Numbered from the stretch's first letter, positions 43,262 through 52,070 are shown. The stretch: 64,000 nucleotides of DNA from Fibrobacter sp. UBA4297 (GCF_002394865.1 NZ_DGUZ01000001.1:1-64000), one strand, 5' to 3'. Translations and numbers: made by a program. The notes: generated from the letters alone by a model not told the origin.

Positions 43262-44347
43262 TTATGCCTCCAGCATTTTGAAAACGCAGTAATTGGGTTC
43301 GTTGTTTTGGAAGTTCCAGGTATGGGTTGAATCTCCCATGCAAAACTCCCTGTCGCTACATTGTTTGCATTGCGGGTTTAATTCCGCTTTATCTTGACGG
43401 AAAATTTCAAACCGATTTTTCCAAACATCTACGAAAGAATCTTTATAAATGTTTCCCTGTATTGTTAATTCGTTCCTTTCGATGTCCAGGCATGCTCCGA
43501 TATCGCCATTTGCCATGACGCTTGCGATTTTAGTTCCCGCTCCGCATTGAAAGTAAAAATCGCGAACCATGTACTCGTATTGCATTCCGAGATAGTGTGA
43601 ACAACCTAAATTAATTTCCATGTTGTTGCTTGGATTGAATCGGGTCTGTTTAACGAAATCGAGCAGCATTTTGTATTCGTGAGCGTCGAGGAGCATCGAT
43701 GAGTTCTCTTTTGCTCTGCCGATGGGCTCGATGTTCGCAATTTTCCATGATTCGATTTTCTCATGGCAAAGGAATTCGTATAGGATATCCAGTTCTTTCA
43801 AATTTTTTTTGTGGACGACGGTCACAACTTCAGGATATAACCCTGCTTTTTTCGCATTCCGGATACCTGTTAGTGCTTGCTGGAATGCATTTGGGGAACA
43901 ACGAAAGTTGTTGTGAGTCTCTTCTAGACCGTCCAAGCTGATAGAGATTGTGTCCAGTCTAGCTTTCTTGAACTCTTCACCGACGGTTTCGGACAATAAG
44001 GTTCCGTTAGTCGTTATTCCGCAAGAAAAATTTAAATGCTTGGAATAGGCGATGATTTTGAATAGTTCTTTGTTCAAAAGTGGTTCGCCGCCTGTAATGC
44101 AAATGAATATCTGTGATGCATCGTATTCTTTGGCGACCTCGTCCAGCACTTTTTGGGCGGTTTCAAAAGGCAAGTAGTTACGGTTTGTGGATAGGCAGCC
44201 GCTGCCGCAATGCTTGCATTTTAAATTGCAACAATCGGTCACTTCAAGGAATAAATATGCGAGTTGCGGATTTTTCCACAACTTTCGCTGGTATTCTGCC
44301 AACGAGTGCATGTTTTTTCGTTTTGTCGCGTATAAATCTTTCATCAT
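43262..44347 (-). CDS. Radical SAM/SPASM protein
   Basis: The 361-residue protein has the radical SAM motif CNLKCKHC (C40, C44, C47 binding the 4Fe-4S cluster), ITGGEPLLN, and a C-terminal SPASM region (CGAG...NGDIGACLD, then CKQCSDREFCMGD...C) for auxiliary clusters. SPASM proteins often modify ribosomally made peptides or proteins. No short precursor gene is evident nearby. The following zinc-ribbon protein is the only partner. TATATT (44358-44353) lies five bases before ATG 44347 or eight before ATG 44344. Position at the edge of the McrBC-HipBST island is notable. Confidence 0.85.
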   Translation of the reverse strand: MMKDLYATKRKNMHSLAEYQRKLWKNPQLAYLFLEVTDCCNLKCKHCGSGCLSTNRNYLPFETAQKVLDEVAKEYDASQIFICITGGEPLLNKELFKIIAYSKHLNFSCGITTNGTLLSETVGEEFKKARLDTISISLDGLEETHNNFRCSPNAFQQALTGIRNAKKAGLYPEVVTVVHKKNLKELDILYEFLCHEKIESWKIANIEPIGRAKENSSMLLDAHEYKMLLDFVKQTRFNPSNNMEINLGCSHYLGMQYEYMVRDFYFQCGAGTKIASVMANGDIGACLDIERNELTIQGNIYKDSFVDVWKNRFEIFRQDKAELNPQCKQCSDREFCMGDSTHTWNFQNNEPNYCVFKMLEA

Positions 44348-44517
44348 CTATAAATATACAATCGAAAAATGTCAAATTATGACTTTTTTTTAGGCGCTTG
44401 GAAAAATTTCGCTTTGACATTTGATGACGTTTGATGTGCCGTGCATAAAAAAGATATTCCAATCAAGTGGGAAAGACTGGTTGTGACAGCGGTTGCAAGG
44501 GGCTTCACTTTTTTAGG

Positions 44518-44553
44518 ACGAGAAGGAGGTTCCCGATTAAATCGGGAATGACA
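44518..44553. repeat. GGAGGTTCCCGA...TCGGGAATGACA palindromic element
   Basis: TTCCCGAT pairs with ATCGGGAA around TAA. The element matches the GTCATTCCCGA copy at 31101 in reverse orientation. The rest of 44348-44626 is AT-rich with a GTCA...TGAC inverted repeat near 44371 and no supported gene. Confidence 0.65.
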
Positions 44554-44626
44554 GCACAGGGTGTGAATGATAGGTCAGTTTGCTTTTTATTACTTTTCTC
44601 CGTATATCTCACCCACGGAGGCTCCT

Positions 44627-45271
44627 ATGCCAAACACACTCCCTGATCCGATGACTGTCCACCCGATTGCTGGTTACGATAAGGAAATTTACGTGAAGCC
44701 GACGCTCAAGAATCCGCAGATTATCGTGGGTGATTTCACTTACATTGCCGATAGCAATTTCGAGAGCCATGTGACGCACCTGTATCCGTGGAATGATGAT
44801 AAGTTAATTGTCGGAAAGTTCTGCCTGATTGCCGCGGGGGTGGAGTTCGTGATGAACGGGGCGAACCACCAGATGAATGCGGTTTCGACGTTCCCGTTCT
44901 ACACATTGCAAGGTTGGAATATGACTCCACCTGCGAAGGAAAATTTGCCGCTCAAAGGTGATACGGTAATTGGGAACGATGTGTGGATTGGGCAGAATGC
45001 GGTGATTTTGCCGGGTGTGCATATTGGCGATGGGGCGATTATCGGTGCGAATGCTGTCGTGGGGAGTAACGTGGAACCTTACACGGTTGTAGCAGGAAAC
45101 CCGGCGCAGTTTATACGCAATCGTTTCGATGAGGAGTTGACTGCGCTCCTGCTCCAATGGAAATGGTGGGATAAGCCCGTCGAAGAAATTAATGAACTTA
45201 TCCCGATTTTAACGAACCCGGACTTAGCCTTTGTCAAGGCAAAAATCAAGGAATTCCTTGCAAAACCTTGA
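44627..45271 (+). CDS. Vat/CatB-type hexapeptide acetyltransferase
   Basis: The 214-residue protein belongs to the xenobiotic acetyltransferase group with a left-handed beta-helix. Hexapeptide repeats are clear (DTVIGNDVWIGQNAVILPGV, IGDGAIIGANAVVGSNV), and NGANHQMNAVSTFPF holds the catalytic His typical of Vat and CatB. Substrates in the family include streptogramins and chloramphenicol, but many members have unknown targets. ATG 44627 has a strong GGAGG Shine-Dalgarno; the upstream extension to 44567 is unlikely. Confidence 0.88.
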   Translation: MPNTLPDPMTVHPIAGYDKEIYVKPTLKNPQIIVGDFTYIADSNFESHVTHLYPWNDDKLIVGKFCLIAAGVEFVMNGANHQMNAVSTFPFYTLQGWNMTPPAKENLPLKGDTVIGNDVWIGQNAVILPGVHIGDGAIIGANAVVGSNVEPYTVVAGNPAQFIRNRFDEELTALLLQWKWWDKPVEEINELIPILTNPDLAFVKAKIKEFLAKP

Positions 45272-45364
45272 GACGGAAGGCTTGCGTTGTCACGGATTGC
45301 GGGTTGTGCCTAAAAATATTTCTATATTCTATCTGACGAAACAAGGATAAAAATTAATCCAGAA

Positions 45365-45458
45365 GAATCCCTTCGACAGGCTCGGGGACCCTTACAAGTT
45401 CGTTGAGCTTGTCGAAACGAACTCCTAACCCCTACAACCTATAACCTAAAACCTAATT
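45365..45458. repeat. TTCGACAGGCTC element with CCTATAACC-type arm
   Basis: CCCTTCGACAGGCTCGGGGA and TTCGTTGAGCTTGTCGAA form a palindromic core, followed by a right arm CCTACAACCTATAACCTAAA ending directly at the ettA start codon. The TATATTCTATC stretch near 45313 is a possible promoter. Confidence 0.65.
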
Positions 45459-47153
45459 ATGGCCGAACAAAACAAAGCAGAAAAATTCGTTTTCTACATG
45501 TACAAGATGACCAAGTCCTATCCGCCTAACAAAGAGGTGCTGAAGGACATTTCTTTGAGCTTCTACTATGGCGCAAAGATTGGTATTATCGGCCAGAACG
45601 GTGCCGGTAAGTCGACGCTCCTCCGCATTATGGCGGGTATTGACAAGGAATTCCAGGGCGAAGCTTGGATTGAACCGGGCCGCACCGCAGGCTACTTGCC
45701 GCAGGAACCGCAGCTTGACCCGAACTTGACTGTCAAGGAAAACGTGATGCAGGCCGTCGCTAAAAAGCAGGCTGTGCTCGACCGCTTCAACGAAATTTCC
45801 ATGAAGTTTGCTGAACCGATGGAAGACGACGAGATGAACAAGCTCCTCGACGAACAGGCAAAGCTTCAGGACATCATCGACGCTCAGGACTTGTGGAGCC
45901 TCGACCGCAACATTGAAATTGCAATGGACGCTCTCCGCTGCCCGCCGGGCGATTGGCCGGTGACAAACCTTTCTGGTGGTGAAAAACGCCGTGTGGCTCT
46001 CTGCCGCTTGCTTCTCGAAGAACCGGATTTGTTGCTCCTTGACGAACCGACGAACCACTTGGATGCCGAAACGGTTGCATGGCTCGAACGCCACCTCCGC
46101 GAATACAAGGGCTCCGTGATTCTCGTGACGCATGACCGTTACTTCCTTGACAACGTAACGAACTGGATTTTGGAAATTGACCGCGGTCGCGGCATTCCTT
46201 GGGAAGGCAATTACGCCCAGTGGCTTGACCAGAAGCTTGAACGCATGAAGAACGAAGAGAAGGGCGAATCCGATCGTCAGAAGCGTCTCGCTCGCGAACA
46301 GGAATGGGTGAAGGCTTCTCCGAAGGCGCGCCAGGCCAAGAGCAAGGCCCGTCTCAAGGCATACGAAGAACTCTTGGCCGAAGATTCCAAGGAACAAATT
46401 AAGGTCGCGCAGATCCACATTGCAAACGGCAAGCGCTTGGGCGATGTCGTCATTCAGGCGGAACATTTGCAGAAGGCCTTTGGCGAAAAGGTGCTGTTCG
46501 ACGATTTGAACTTCAGCTTGCCGCGCTCGGGCATTGTGGGCATTATCGGTCCAAACGGTGCTGGTAAGACAACTTTGTTCAAGATAATCATGGGCCAGGA
46601 AAAGCCGGATGGCGGTACGCTCAAGATTGGCGAAACTGTCGAAATCATCAGTATGGAACAGGGCCGCGAAAGCTTGGACGATTCCAAGACGGTTTGGGAA
46701 TCCATCACGGGTGGCAATGACGAAATCTTGGTGGGCGACCGCAAGATGAATGGCCGTGCTTACTGCGGTCTCTTCAACTTCACGGGTGCGGCTCAGCAGA
46801 AGAAGCTTTCGCAGCTCTCCGGTGGTGAACGCAACCGCGTGCTTATGGCAAAGAACTTGCAGAAGCCGGGCAACCTCTTGTTCCTCGACGAACCGACGAA
46901 CGATTTGGATATCGAAACGTTGCAGGCTTTGGAACAGGCTATCCTCAAGTTCGCAGGCTGCGCCGTGATCATCTCGCATGACCGCTGGTTCCTTGACCGT
47001 ATTGCAACGCACATCCTCGCTTACGAAGGCGATTCCAAGGTGGTGTGGTTCGAAGGCAACTGGAGCGAATACGAAGCCGATCGCCGCAAGCGCCTTGGCG
47101 AAGACGCTGACAATCCGAAGCCGATTAAGTACAAGACTCTTACGAGACAGTAA
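45459..47153 (+). CDS. ettA: Energy-dependent translational throttle EttA (ABC-F)
   Basis: The 564-residue protein has two ABC ATPase domains without membrane parts. Walker A motifs are GQNGAGKSTLL and GPNGAGKTTLF; signatures are LSGGEKRRVALCRLL and LSGGERNRVLMAKNL; DEPTNHLD and DEPTNDLD follow. An arm insertion lies in the first domain and a P-site linker between the domains. EttA binds the ribosomal E site and gates the first elongation step according to ATP/ADP. Length fits EttA exactly. Codon use is strongly biased. Confidence 0.94.
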   Translation: MAEQNKAEKFVFYMYKMTKSYPPNKEVLKDISLSFYYGAKIGIIGQNGAGKSTLLRIMAGIDKEFQGEAWIEPGRTAGYLPQEPQLDPNLTVKENVMQAVAKKQAVLDRFNEISMKFAEPMEDDEMNKLLDEQAKLQDIIDAQDLWSLDRNIEIAMDALRCPPGDWPVTNLSGGEKRRVALCRLLLEEPDLLLLDEPTNHLDAETVAWLERHLREYKGSVILVTHDRYFLDNVTNWILEIDRGRGIPWEGNYAQWLDQKLERMKNEEKGESDRQKRLAREQEWVKASPKARQAKSKARLKAYEELLAEDSKEQIKVAQIHIANGKRLGDVVIQAEHLQKAFGEKVLFDDLNFSLPRSGIVGIIGPNGAGKTTLFKIIMGQEKPDGGTLKIGETVEIISMEQGRESLDDSKTVWESITGGNDEILVGDRKMNGRAYCGLFNFTGAAQQKKLSQLSGGERNRVLMAKNLQKPGNLLFLDEPTNDLDIETLQALEQAILKFAGCAVIISHDRWFLDRIATHILAYEGDSKVVWFEGNWSEYEADRRKRLGEDADNPKPIKYKTLTRQ

Positions 47154-47154
47154 T

Positions 47155-47186
47155 AAAAAAGGCGGCCATCGAGCCGCCATCTTTGT
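47155..47186. terminator. Terminator between ettA and a convergent small gene
   Basis: GGCGGC (47161-47166) pairs with GCCGCC (47173-47178). A6 on the left gives a U-tract for the minus-strand gene, and ATCTTTGTTT lies on the right for ettA. Confidence 0.85.
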
Positions 47187-47525
47187 TTAAAACGCCCACC
47201 AAATGCCGAGTCCTCCCAAAGCCGCCATGCCTAGGCCACCACCAATCATTGCTCCTGTTTTACCGTGATAGTCTTCGTCATACAGCATTTCAAAGCCAAA
47301 ACCAGCCCAAAGAAGTCCAAAAAAACAAAAACCAATCGAATATATGCCTACGACAAACTTTAGCGGATTGGAATTGTTCTCTGGAGTTTCTTCTGTTGTA
47401 AAATCCGAAGCTGCCATGCTTCGATCTTCTTGCATCTTTAGAACAAGCGGTGGAGTAAGTGACACCGCAAAAGAGCTTGAAACAAGCAAAGAAAGACTTA
47501 GAATAATTGCAGTTAAAAATTTCAT
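47187..47525 (-). CDS. Small exported membrane protein, unknown
   Basis: This 112-residue protein is not recognised. A signal peptide (cleavage near SSFA) is followed by a polar stretch and two hydrophobic segments (about 57-77 and 91-110), the last Gly-rich (MIGGGLGMAALGGLG). The small membrane protein gene at 47568 is on the same strand just upstream, and the two may form one unit. Confidence 0.6.
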   Translation of the reverse strand: MKFLTAIILSLSLLVSSSFAVSLTPPLVLKMQEDRSMAASDFTTEETPENNSNPLKFVVGIYSIGFCFFGLLWAGFGFEMLYDEDYHGKTGAMIGGGLGMAALGGLGIWWAF

Positions 47526-47567
47526 GAGTGGAATATAACTATTTTAAATTTGATAGAAAATTCCCCT

Positions 47568-47975
47568 TCATAAAAGGGGATTATTTTGGTCTGAAGATTC
47601 GTCATCTTTGTCATCTGATTTTTGTGGACTTGGTGGCGTATAAATCACATATGCTATTAAGCAAATAAAGATTCCAAAAATACCTATGAGTATAAATGCA
47701 AAAGCATGACGAGCAATGAAATCAAGAAACCAAGTGAAAATTCCTAAGATAAAAGCTATTGCAAAGAATCCTCCACAACCGAGAACTGCTTTTTGTGGAG
47801 CTTTTTGAATTAGAGAGAAAAATACTGCAATGCCAAATGCTAGCAGAAAAAGGGGGAACATTTTGATCATTTGGTTTGTTGCAGCATTTGCCATAACAGA
47901 ACCCAAATTTGCGTTTGCTTCATTTGCAAAGATAATAGCGTGGGCTAGCAAAATAATTAAAGGTATCTTGTGCAT
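47568..47975 (-). CDS. Small membrane protein, unknown
   Basis: This 135-residue protein has a signal-like N-terminus, then three hydrophobic segments (about 38-56, 62-86, 92-112) and a charged tail (KSDDKDDESSDQ). No family is recognised. The C-terminal tail is probably cytoplasmic. It is transcribed together with, or in parallel to, the small gene at 47187. Confidence 0.55.
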   Translation of the reverse strand: MHKIPLIILLAHAIIFANEANANLGSVMANAATNQMIKMFPLFLLAFGIAVFFSLIQKAPQKAVLGCGGFFAIAFILGIFTWFLDFIARHAFAFILIGIFGIFICLIAYVIYTPPSPQKSDDKDDESSDQNNPLL

Positions 47976-48105
47976 GTAGTTCCCCGCATAAAATGAAGTG
48001 TTTCCCCAAAAGTCTTTAATTTCGAATATATCATTTTTTAAGTAGATTCACAAATGAAATAGATGCTTTTTCCATGTTCTTGGAGAAGTTTATTCGTATA
48101 AGAAG

Positions 48106-48130
48106 ATGCCGGAACAGAGTCCGGCATGAC
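48106..48130. repeat. ATGCCGGA...TCCGGCAT palindromic element
   Basis: ATGCCGGA pairs with TCCGGCAT around ACAGAG, followed by GACAATG. It is a short copy of the dispersed family. The rest of 47976-48168 shows no gene. Confidence 0.65.
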
Positions 48131-48168
48131 AATGCAATGGATTGAGCATTTCTTATAACATCCGATCG

Positions 48169-49422
48169 CTAAAACTCAATCTTCTCCGGGAACGCTTCTG
48201 TTCGCATGATTCCCCACATCTTGTCGATGTAAGAGAGCGTGTAGAATTGCTCGTAGTAGTGGTAGTAAAAAGCGCCCTTCATGGTCGTGGAATAGACTCC
48301 GTTTTCTTTTGTCAGGAATCCGAGTTTTTGCGCTAACCAAAAATCAAAACCGTACATTTTTTTCAGCGACACGCCAAAGAAATGCTCGAATTTCTTTTCG
48401 TCCAGTTGCATGCTGTAAAGTGTCCAGAACAGGTAATACACCATCCTCTGCCTTGGTGTGAAGCGGATGGTCAATGAGGTCGGCAGCTTGTCGCTGTCAA
48501 TCCTCTTGCAGTATTCCTCTACGGAGAAAGTGTTTATTTTGAATTGCTTTTGAAGGAGCGTCGTGGCGGAACATCCGAATCCGAGGAAGCTGTCGCGGGT
48601 CATGGAGGAATATTTGGCTTCCTTCTTGTTCGAAAAAGTCCAGATGGAACTGCGGTGGTATCCCTTCTCGTTGAAGTAGGCGGTGATTCGGTCCAATAGC
48701 TCCTTCTTCTGTTTTTTCGGCATCGTTTTCACTTTGCTTTTAGTAAAAGAGAAATCGATAAACGGGTAAATTGCCACGTGGTTTGCACCGCTTTCGAATG
48801 CTGTATCCACGTCCGCTTTGATATCTTCGTAAGTCTGGTCGGGGAGCGCGAAGATGAAGTCCATGGAAACCGTTTCGAAATCTACGGTGCTCAAGGCTTC
48901 TTTTAATTTGTTTGCGTCAACTTTCTTTCGTCCGAGAATGTTCTGGTATTTTTCCTGGAACGATTGGATGCCTATGCTGAGTTTTGTAACGCCCGCATCT
49001 TTCAGTTTTTGGAGTGTCTTGATATTTACGTTGTCTGGATGCAGCTCAACGCCGACGCCTTCGGTCACAGTAAAATGTTCCTGGATCGCTTCTATGATTT
49101 CGCCGATTCTATCTGCGATTAGGGCGGGTGTGCCGCCGCCAAAATACAGGCTGGTCGTTTCTTTCTTGCCTTTGTATTGACCGCCGACCTTGTGGATTTC
49201 CCTTATCAGCGCGTCTATGTAGCGGTCGCACAGTTCCTTGTTATAGATTGTCTTGCAATAGGGGCAGAATGTGCAGATGCTCTTGCAGAAAGGGATATGG
49301 ACGTAGAGGCCGAGATTCTCGCATTCCTCGAAGGGGAGAAAATCGTCGTATTCGTTTTTGAATAAAAAAGGCTTAAAGGATCGGGTCAGCCACGCTCTAG
49401 TTAAGGTCGTTCTCAAACTCAT
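48169..49422 (-). CDS. HemN/HemW-like radical SAM protein
   Basis: The 417-residue protein has the HemN-family opening LYVHIPFCKSICTFCPYC, with cluster ligands C46, C50, C53 and a further Cys, then TSLYFGGGTPALI and SIGIQSFQEKYQNILGR. These are shared by coproporphyrinogen dehydrogenase, HemW and related methyltransferases. The C-terminal third differs from HemN, so heme synthesis should not be assumed. A second radical SAM gene ends 19 bp upstream on the same strand, suggesting a joint pathway. Confidence 0.82.
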   Translation of the reverse strand: MSLRTTLTRAWLTRSFKPFLFKNEYDDFLPFEECENLGLYVHIPFCKSICTFCPYCKTIYNKELCDRYIDALIREIHKVGGQYKGKKETTSLYFGGGTPALIADRIGEIIEAIQEHFTVTEGVGVELHPDNVNIKTLQKLKDAGVTKLSIGIQSFQEKYQNILGRKKVDANKLKEALSTVDFETVSMDFIFALPDQTYEDIKADVDTAFESGANHVAIYPFIDFSFTKSKVKTMPKKQKKELLDRITAYFNEKGYHRSSIWTFSNKKEAKYSSMTRDSFLGFGCSATTLLQKQFKINTFSVEEYCKRIDSDKLPTSLTIRFTPRQRMVYYLFWTLYSMQLDEKKFEHFFGVSLKKMYGFDFWLAQKLGFLTKENGVYSTTMKGAFYYHYYEQFYTLSYIDKMWGIMRTEAFPEKIEF

Positions 49423-49441
49423 TCAAAAAACTCTCGTTGGC

Positions 49442-50344
49442 CTACACGTACTTGAGGTATGTCCTTACCGCTTCGAATGCGATTCTTAAATTGCCCCTGA
49501 AAAGCAGGGTGTATTCTGCGACAAAGAAGTAACCGCATTCCTCGCAAAGTCCCGGAACGTCGATGCACCTTCCGCATACTGAAATCTTGCCGTCTTCGAT
49601 GACCAGGCACTGGTAGCATGGGGTGGGGAAGCTGTTGTTGACGAGGTACGGGAGGGAGGCCTTGAGATTGAATATCGGGTACCCTTGATCCATCATCTGC
49701 AAGATGGTATCTGCAATCTGCTGCTTTTCTTCTTTGGACAGGAAAAGGTTTCTCGTATCGGGATAAGGTGTGTGGAAATTGAACGAGACCGCCCTCACGT
49801 TTTTCGTGTCCTTCGCAATCTGGCAGACATCCCGCACGGCATCCTTGTTTATCTGGTTGATGGCCATGTAGAAGCAGATGTTGTCTGTGGTGGCGTTCTT
49901 GACATTCTCCATGATGGTGTCGAATGTATTGCCTCTGATGGCATTGTGGCGTTCCCTGTCGCCGTCAAGGCTTAGCAGAATCAGGTCCGCTTCGGGCAAG
50001 TCGATGGGCTGTGTTCCGTTAGTGACCACGTTGACAATCATGAAGCCCATTCTTTTGGCTTCGATGACTAGGTCCCTGACGGTCAAATCGCCGTCTCTCC
50101 ACAAGAACGTCTCGCCGCCGCAGAAGAATAGGATTCGGGCGCCCATGTCGTATAGGGTCTGCATCTCCTTTTTGATTTGGGTGTAGGGATGCATTATCGA
50201 AGTGATGTTGTTGACGGAGCAGTGCTTGCATTTCAGGTTGCAGCGGTCGGTTACAATGACGGTGCCTAGAATCGGATCTTTCTTTTTGAAGAGGACTGTC
50301 TTGAGCCAAAAGTTGGCAAAGTAAAAGAAGGACGAAATCTTCAT
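49442..50344 (-). CDS. Radical SAM protein, partner of the HemN-like gene
   Basis: The 300-residue protein carries TDRCNLKCKHC (C35, C39, C42), an ILFFCGGETFLW motif in place of GGEP, and LILLSLDGDRERHNAIRG. The C-terminus has CYQC and CGRCIDVPGLCEECG, which could hold an auxiliary cluster. A hydrophobic N-terminal stretch (SSFFYFANFWLKTVLF) may attach it to the membrane. ATG 50344 is preferred, with AAAGGA upstream. It resembles HpnH-like and other uncharacterised radical SAM proteins; substrate unknown. Confidence 0.8.
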   Translation of the reverse strand: MKISSFFYFANFWLKTVLFKKKDPILGTVIVTDRCNLKCKHCSVNNITSIMHPYTQIKKEMQTLYDMGARILFFCGGETFLWRDGDLTVRDLVIEAKRMGFMIVNVVTNGTQPIDLPEADLILLSLDGDRERHNAIRGNTFDTIMENVKNATTDNICFYMAINQINKDAVRDVCQIAKDTKNVRAVSFNFHTPYPDTRNLFLSKEEKQQIADTILQMMDQGYPIFNLKASLPYLVNNSFPTPCYQCLVIEDGKISVCGRCIDVPGLCEECGYFFVAEYTLLFRGNLRIAFEAVRTYLKYV

Positions 50345-50440
50345 TAAAAATTTCCTTTGACAAAATTTCTTTTTTACCAAATTAGTAATGATATTATAAA
50401 AAAATGTGCCTTTCGGGATTGATTTCGTGATTTTTGAGAA

Positions 50441-50716
50441 TTTTTACGTCAATTTCGGAAAAAATTGCTTGTTTTGACGTAAACTTTTAAATAAAGTAAT
50501 CGATTTTACGCTTTAAAAACAAAATTTTATTCTTCACAGCGACTTTTATGGGAAAAAAAGTGTTTTTGATGAGAAATTTGTGTGCTGAAAAGTACGTTTT
50601 GCCTCAAAAAAGAACGTTGAATTACAGACAACGTTGAAAATTTACGTAAAAAAGAGATTTTTTTTTCTTGTTTTGACGTAAAAAACGACGTTTTTTCAAA
50701 ATCAAGCTTTTTGACG
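50441..50716. promoter_or_regulatory. Cluster of TTTTGACGTAAA motifs in an AT-rich gap
   Basis: Related sites are at 50441-50452 (TTTTTACGTCAA, inverted), 50471-50483 (GTTTTGACGTAAA), 50641-50650 (TTTACGTAAA), 50670-50682 (GTTTTGACGTAAA) and 50709-50716 (TTTTGACGC). Two copies share the 14-mer TGTTTTGACGTAAA. The region lies between the divergent radical SAM and ABC-2 genes and has no supported ORF. Cooperative binding of a regulator is the simplest reading. Confidence 0.5.
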
Positions 50717-50783
50717 CGCCTTTTACATCGTTAATCTCTGCTTTCATGATGATTAAATTATCTTTTGTAAAGTCCTTATATTT

Positions 50784-50829
50784 TTTCAATTCCCGACCGC
50801 CAACTTCTGACTTCCTACTGCCTACTAAT
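50784..50829. repeat. Single short-word arm, CTACTGCCTAC type
   Basis: CCAACTTCTGACTTCCTACTGCCTACTAAT ends immediately at the start codon of the next gene. The words are complementary to the GTTGGCAGTAGGCAG words inside the gene at 6870. It is quoted here in two overlapping parts of one arm: CCAACTTCTGACTTCC and CTACTGCCTACTAAT. Confidence 0.55.
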
Positions 50830-51474
50830 ATGCTCCACGTTTTTAAACACGAACTTCGTTTGATTTTCAGGGATCCGCGCTTCTGGATTCCGTTCATCAT
50901 CCCGCCGGTGATTCTTGCGGCAAGCCAGGCAATTGCGGTGTCGCGTTACGGTGGCGAGATTATGCAGGGCATGGAAAGTTACATGATGCTTTTGCTCGGT
51001 TGCCTGATGGCCCCGATGGGGGCGCCTTTGGCTGGCGATTCTTTTGCTGGCGAGCGCGAGCGCAATTCGCTGGAACTTTTGCAACTTTCTCCAATTGCGC
51101 CTGCGAAACTCTTTTGGGGCAAACTGTTTGCGATTCTCCCGTTCCCGCTGGTGTTTGCGCTTTTGGCGCAGCTTGGTTACTGGTTCTCGCATTCCGAAAT
51201 TACGGTAACTGCGGCGGTGGCTTCGATGCTTGGAGCACTTTCGGCGGTGCTGTTGACAACTGCGTTTTCTCTGATGGTTTCGCTTCGTGTTAAAACCGTC
51301 CGTGCAGCGACCCACATGACGCTCTTTTTCATTATTCCGCTTCTGTTGCTTGTGCAGCTCGGTCACGAAGCTTTTTTACAGAGTTTGTTTGTGCCGCTTG
51401 TGACGCTTGCTGTGTCGGTTATGGTTAGCCTTGCTGTTACTTTTGCGGGTATGAAGAAATTTGTTAGTTTGTAG
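50830..51474 (+). CDS. ABC-2 type transporter permease
   Basis: The 214-residue membrane protein has six hydrophobic segments and the ABC-2 pattern FKHELRLIFRDPRFW at the N-terminus, with APLAGDSFAGERERNSLELLQLSPI between the second and third helices. Such permeases export drugs, lipids or polysaccharides with an ATPase partner, which is not encoded next to it. ATG 50830 gives the proper N-terminus. The frame is open to 50746, but that part is repeat-like. Confidence 0.83.
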   Translation: MLHVFKHELRLIFRDPRFWIPFIIPPVILAASQAIAVSRYGGEIMQGMESYMMLLLGCLMAPMGAPLAGDSFAGERERNSLELLQLSPIAPAKLFWGKLFAILPFPLVFALLAQLGYWFSHSEITVTAAVASMLGALSAVLLTTAFSLMVSLRVKTVRAATHMTLFFIIPLLLLVQLGHEAFLQSLFVPLVTLAVSVMVSLAVTFAGMKKFVSL

Positions 51475-51491
51475 TCCCCGAGGATGTTCCA

Positions 51492-52031
51492 ATGCATTAT
51501 TTAATTGTGCCTGGTTATAGCAATTCTGGTCCTGAACATTGGCAGACTTATTGGGAACATAGTCTCCCTAATGCAACTCGCGTTCAACAACGTAATTGGG
51601 AACATCCTACCAAGGCAGAATGGGTCGAAGTTCTCGACAAGACGCTAGCATACCTCAAGTCCGATACGATTCTTATTGCACATAGCCTTGGTGTTGCTAC
51701 GACTGTATTTTGTTTGTTGAAAAATGCAGCCGCGGGAAGGTTGCCCGCCAATGTCAAGGGGGCGTTTTTAGTTGCGCCTGCAGATATTGATGCGATTGAT
51801 ATTGTGGATGACTTTGCTCCGATGCCCCTTGAAAAATTGCCGGTACCCTCCTGTGTTGTAGCGAGTCGGAACGATGAATATGTGACTTTTGAACGCGCGA
51901 ATTTATTTGCAAAATCCTGGGGGTCAATGTTTTTTGACGTCGGGTGCTGTGGTCACATTAATGCGCTTTCTAATCTCGGTGAATGGCCTGAGGGTCGTAA
52001 ACTCTTGACTGAGTTCGAAAAAACGTTGTAA
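51492..52031 (+). CDS. RBBP9/YdeN-family serine hydrolase
   Basis: The 179-residue protein is a small alpha/beta hydrolase. It starts HYLIVPGYSNSGPEHWQTYWE, the RBBP9 signature. The nucleophile Ser lies in IAHSLGVAT, the Asp in SRNDEYV and the His in CGHINALS, completing the triad. Natural substrates of the bacterial members are unknown. It follows the ABC-2 permease by 17 bp and may be co-transcribed. Confidence 0.9.
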   Translation: MHYLIVPGYSNSGPEHWQTYWEHSLPNATRVQQRNWEHPTKAEWVEVLDKTLAYLKSDTILIAHSLGVATTVFCLLKNAAAGRLPANVKGAFLVAPADIDAIDIVDDFAPMPLEKLPVPSCVVASRNDEYVTFERANLFAKSWGSMFFDVGCCGHINALSNLGEWPEGRKLLTEFEKTL

Positions 52032-52041
52032 AAAGGAGAAG

Positions 52042-52068
52042 GCTCCCGCAATTAGCGAGAGCCTTCAA
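52042..52068 (-). terminator. Hairpin between the hydrolase gene and rnpB
   Basis: AAGGCTC pairs with GAGCCTT around an inner CGC/GCG pair, with one mismatch. On the minus strand CTCCTTTTTAC follows, so it probably ends rnpB. Confidence 0.7.
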
Positions 52069-52070
52069 AG

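Noticed and set aside
36759..44347. Prophage or integrative element
   Set aside because: No integrase, structural genes, tRNA target or clear attachment repeats are seen; it is only a cluster of defence-type genes.
44244..44462. 72-codon minus-strand ORF as precursor peptide for the radical SAM enzyme
   Set aside because: It overlaps the start of the radical SAM gene in another frame and has no leader/core pattern.
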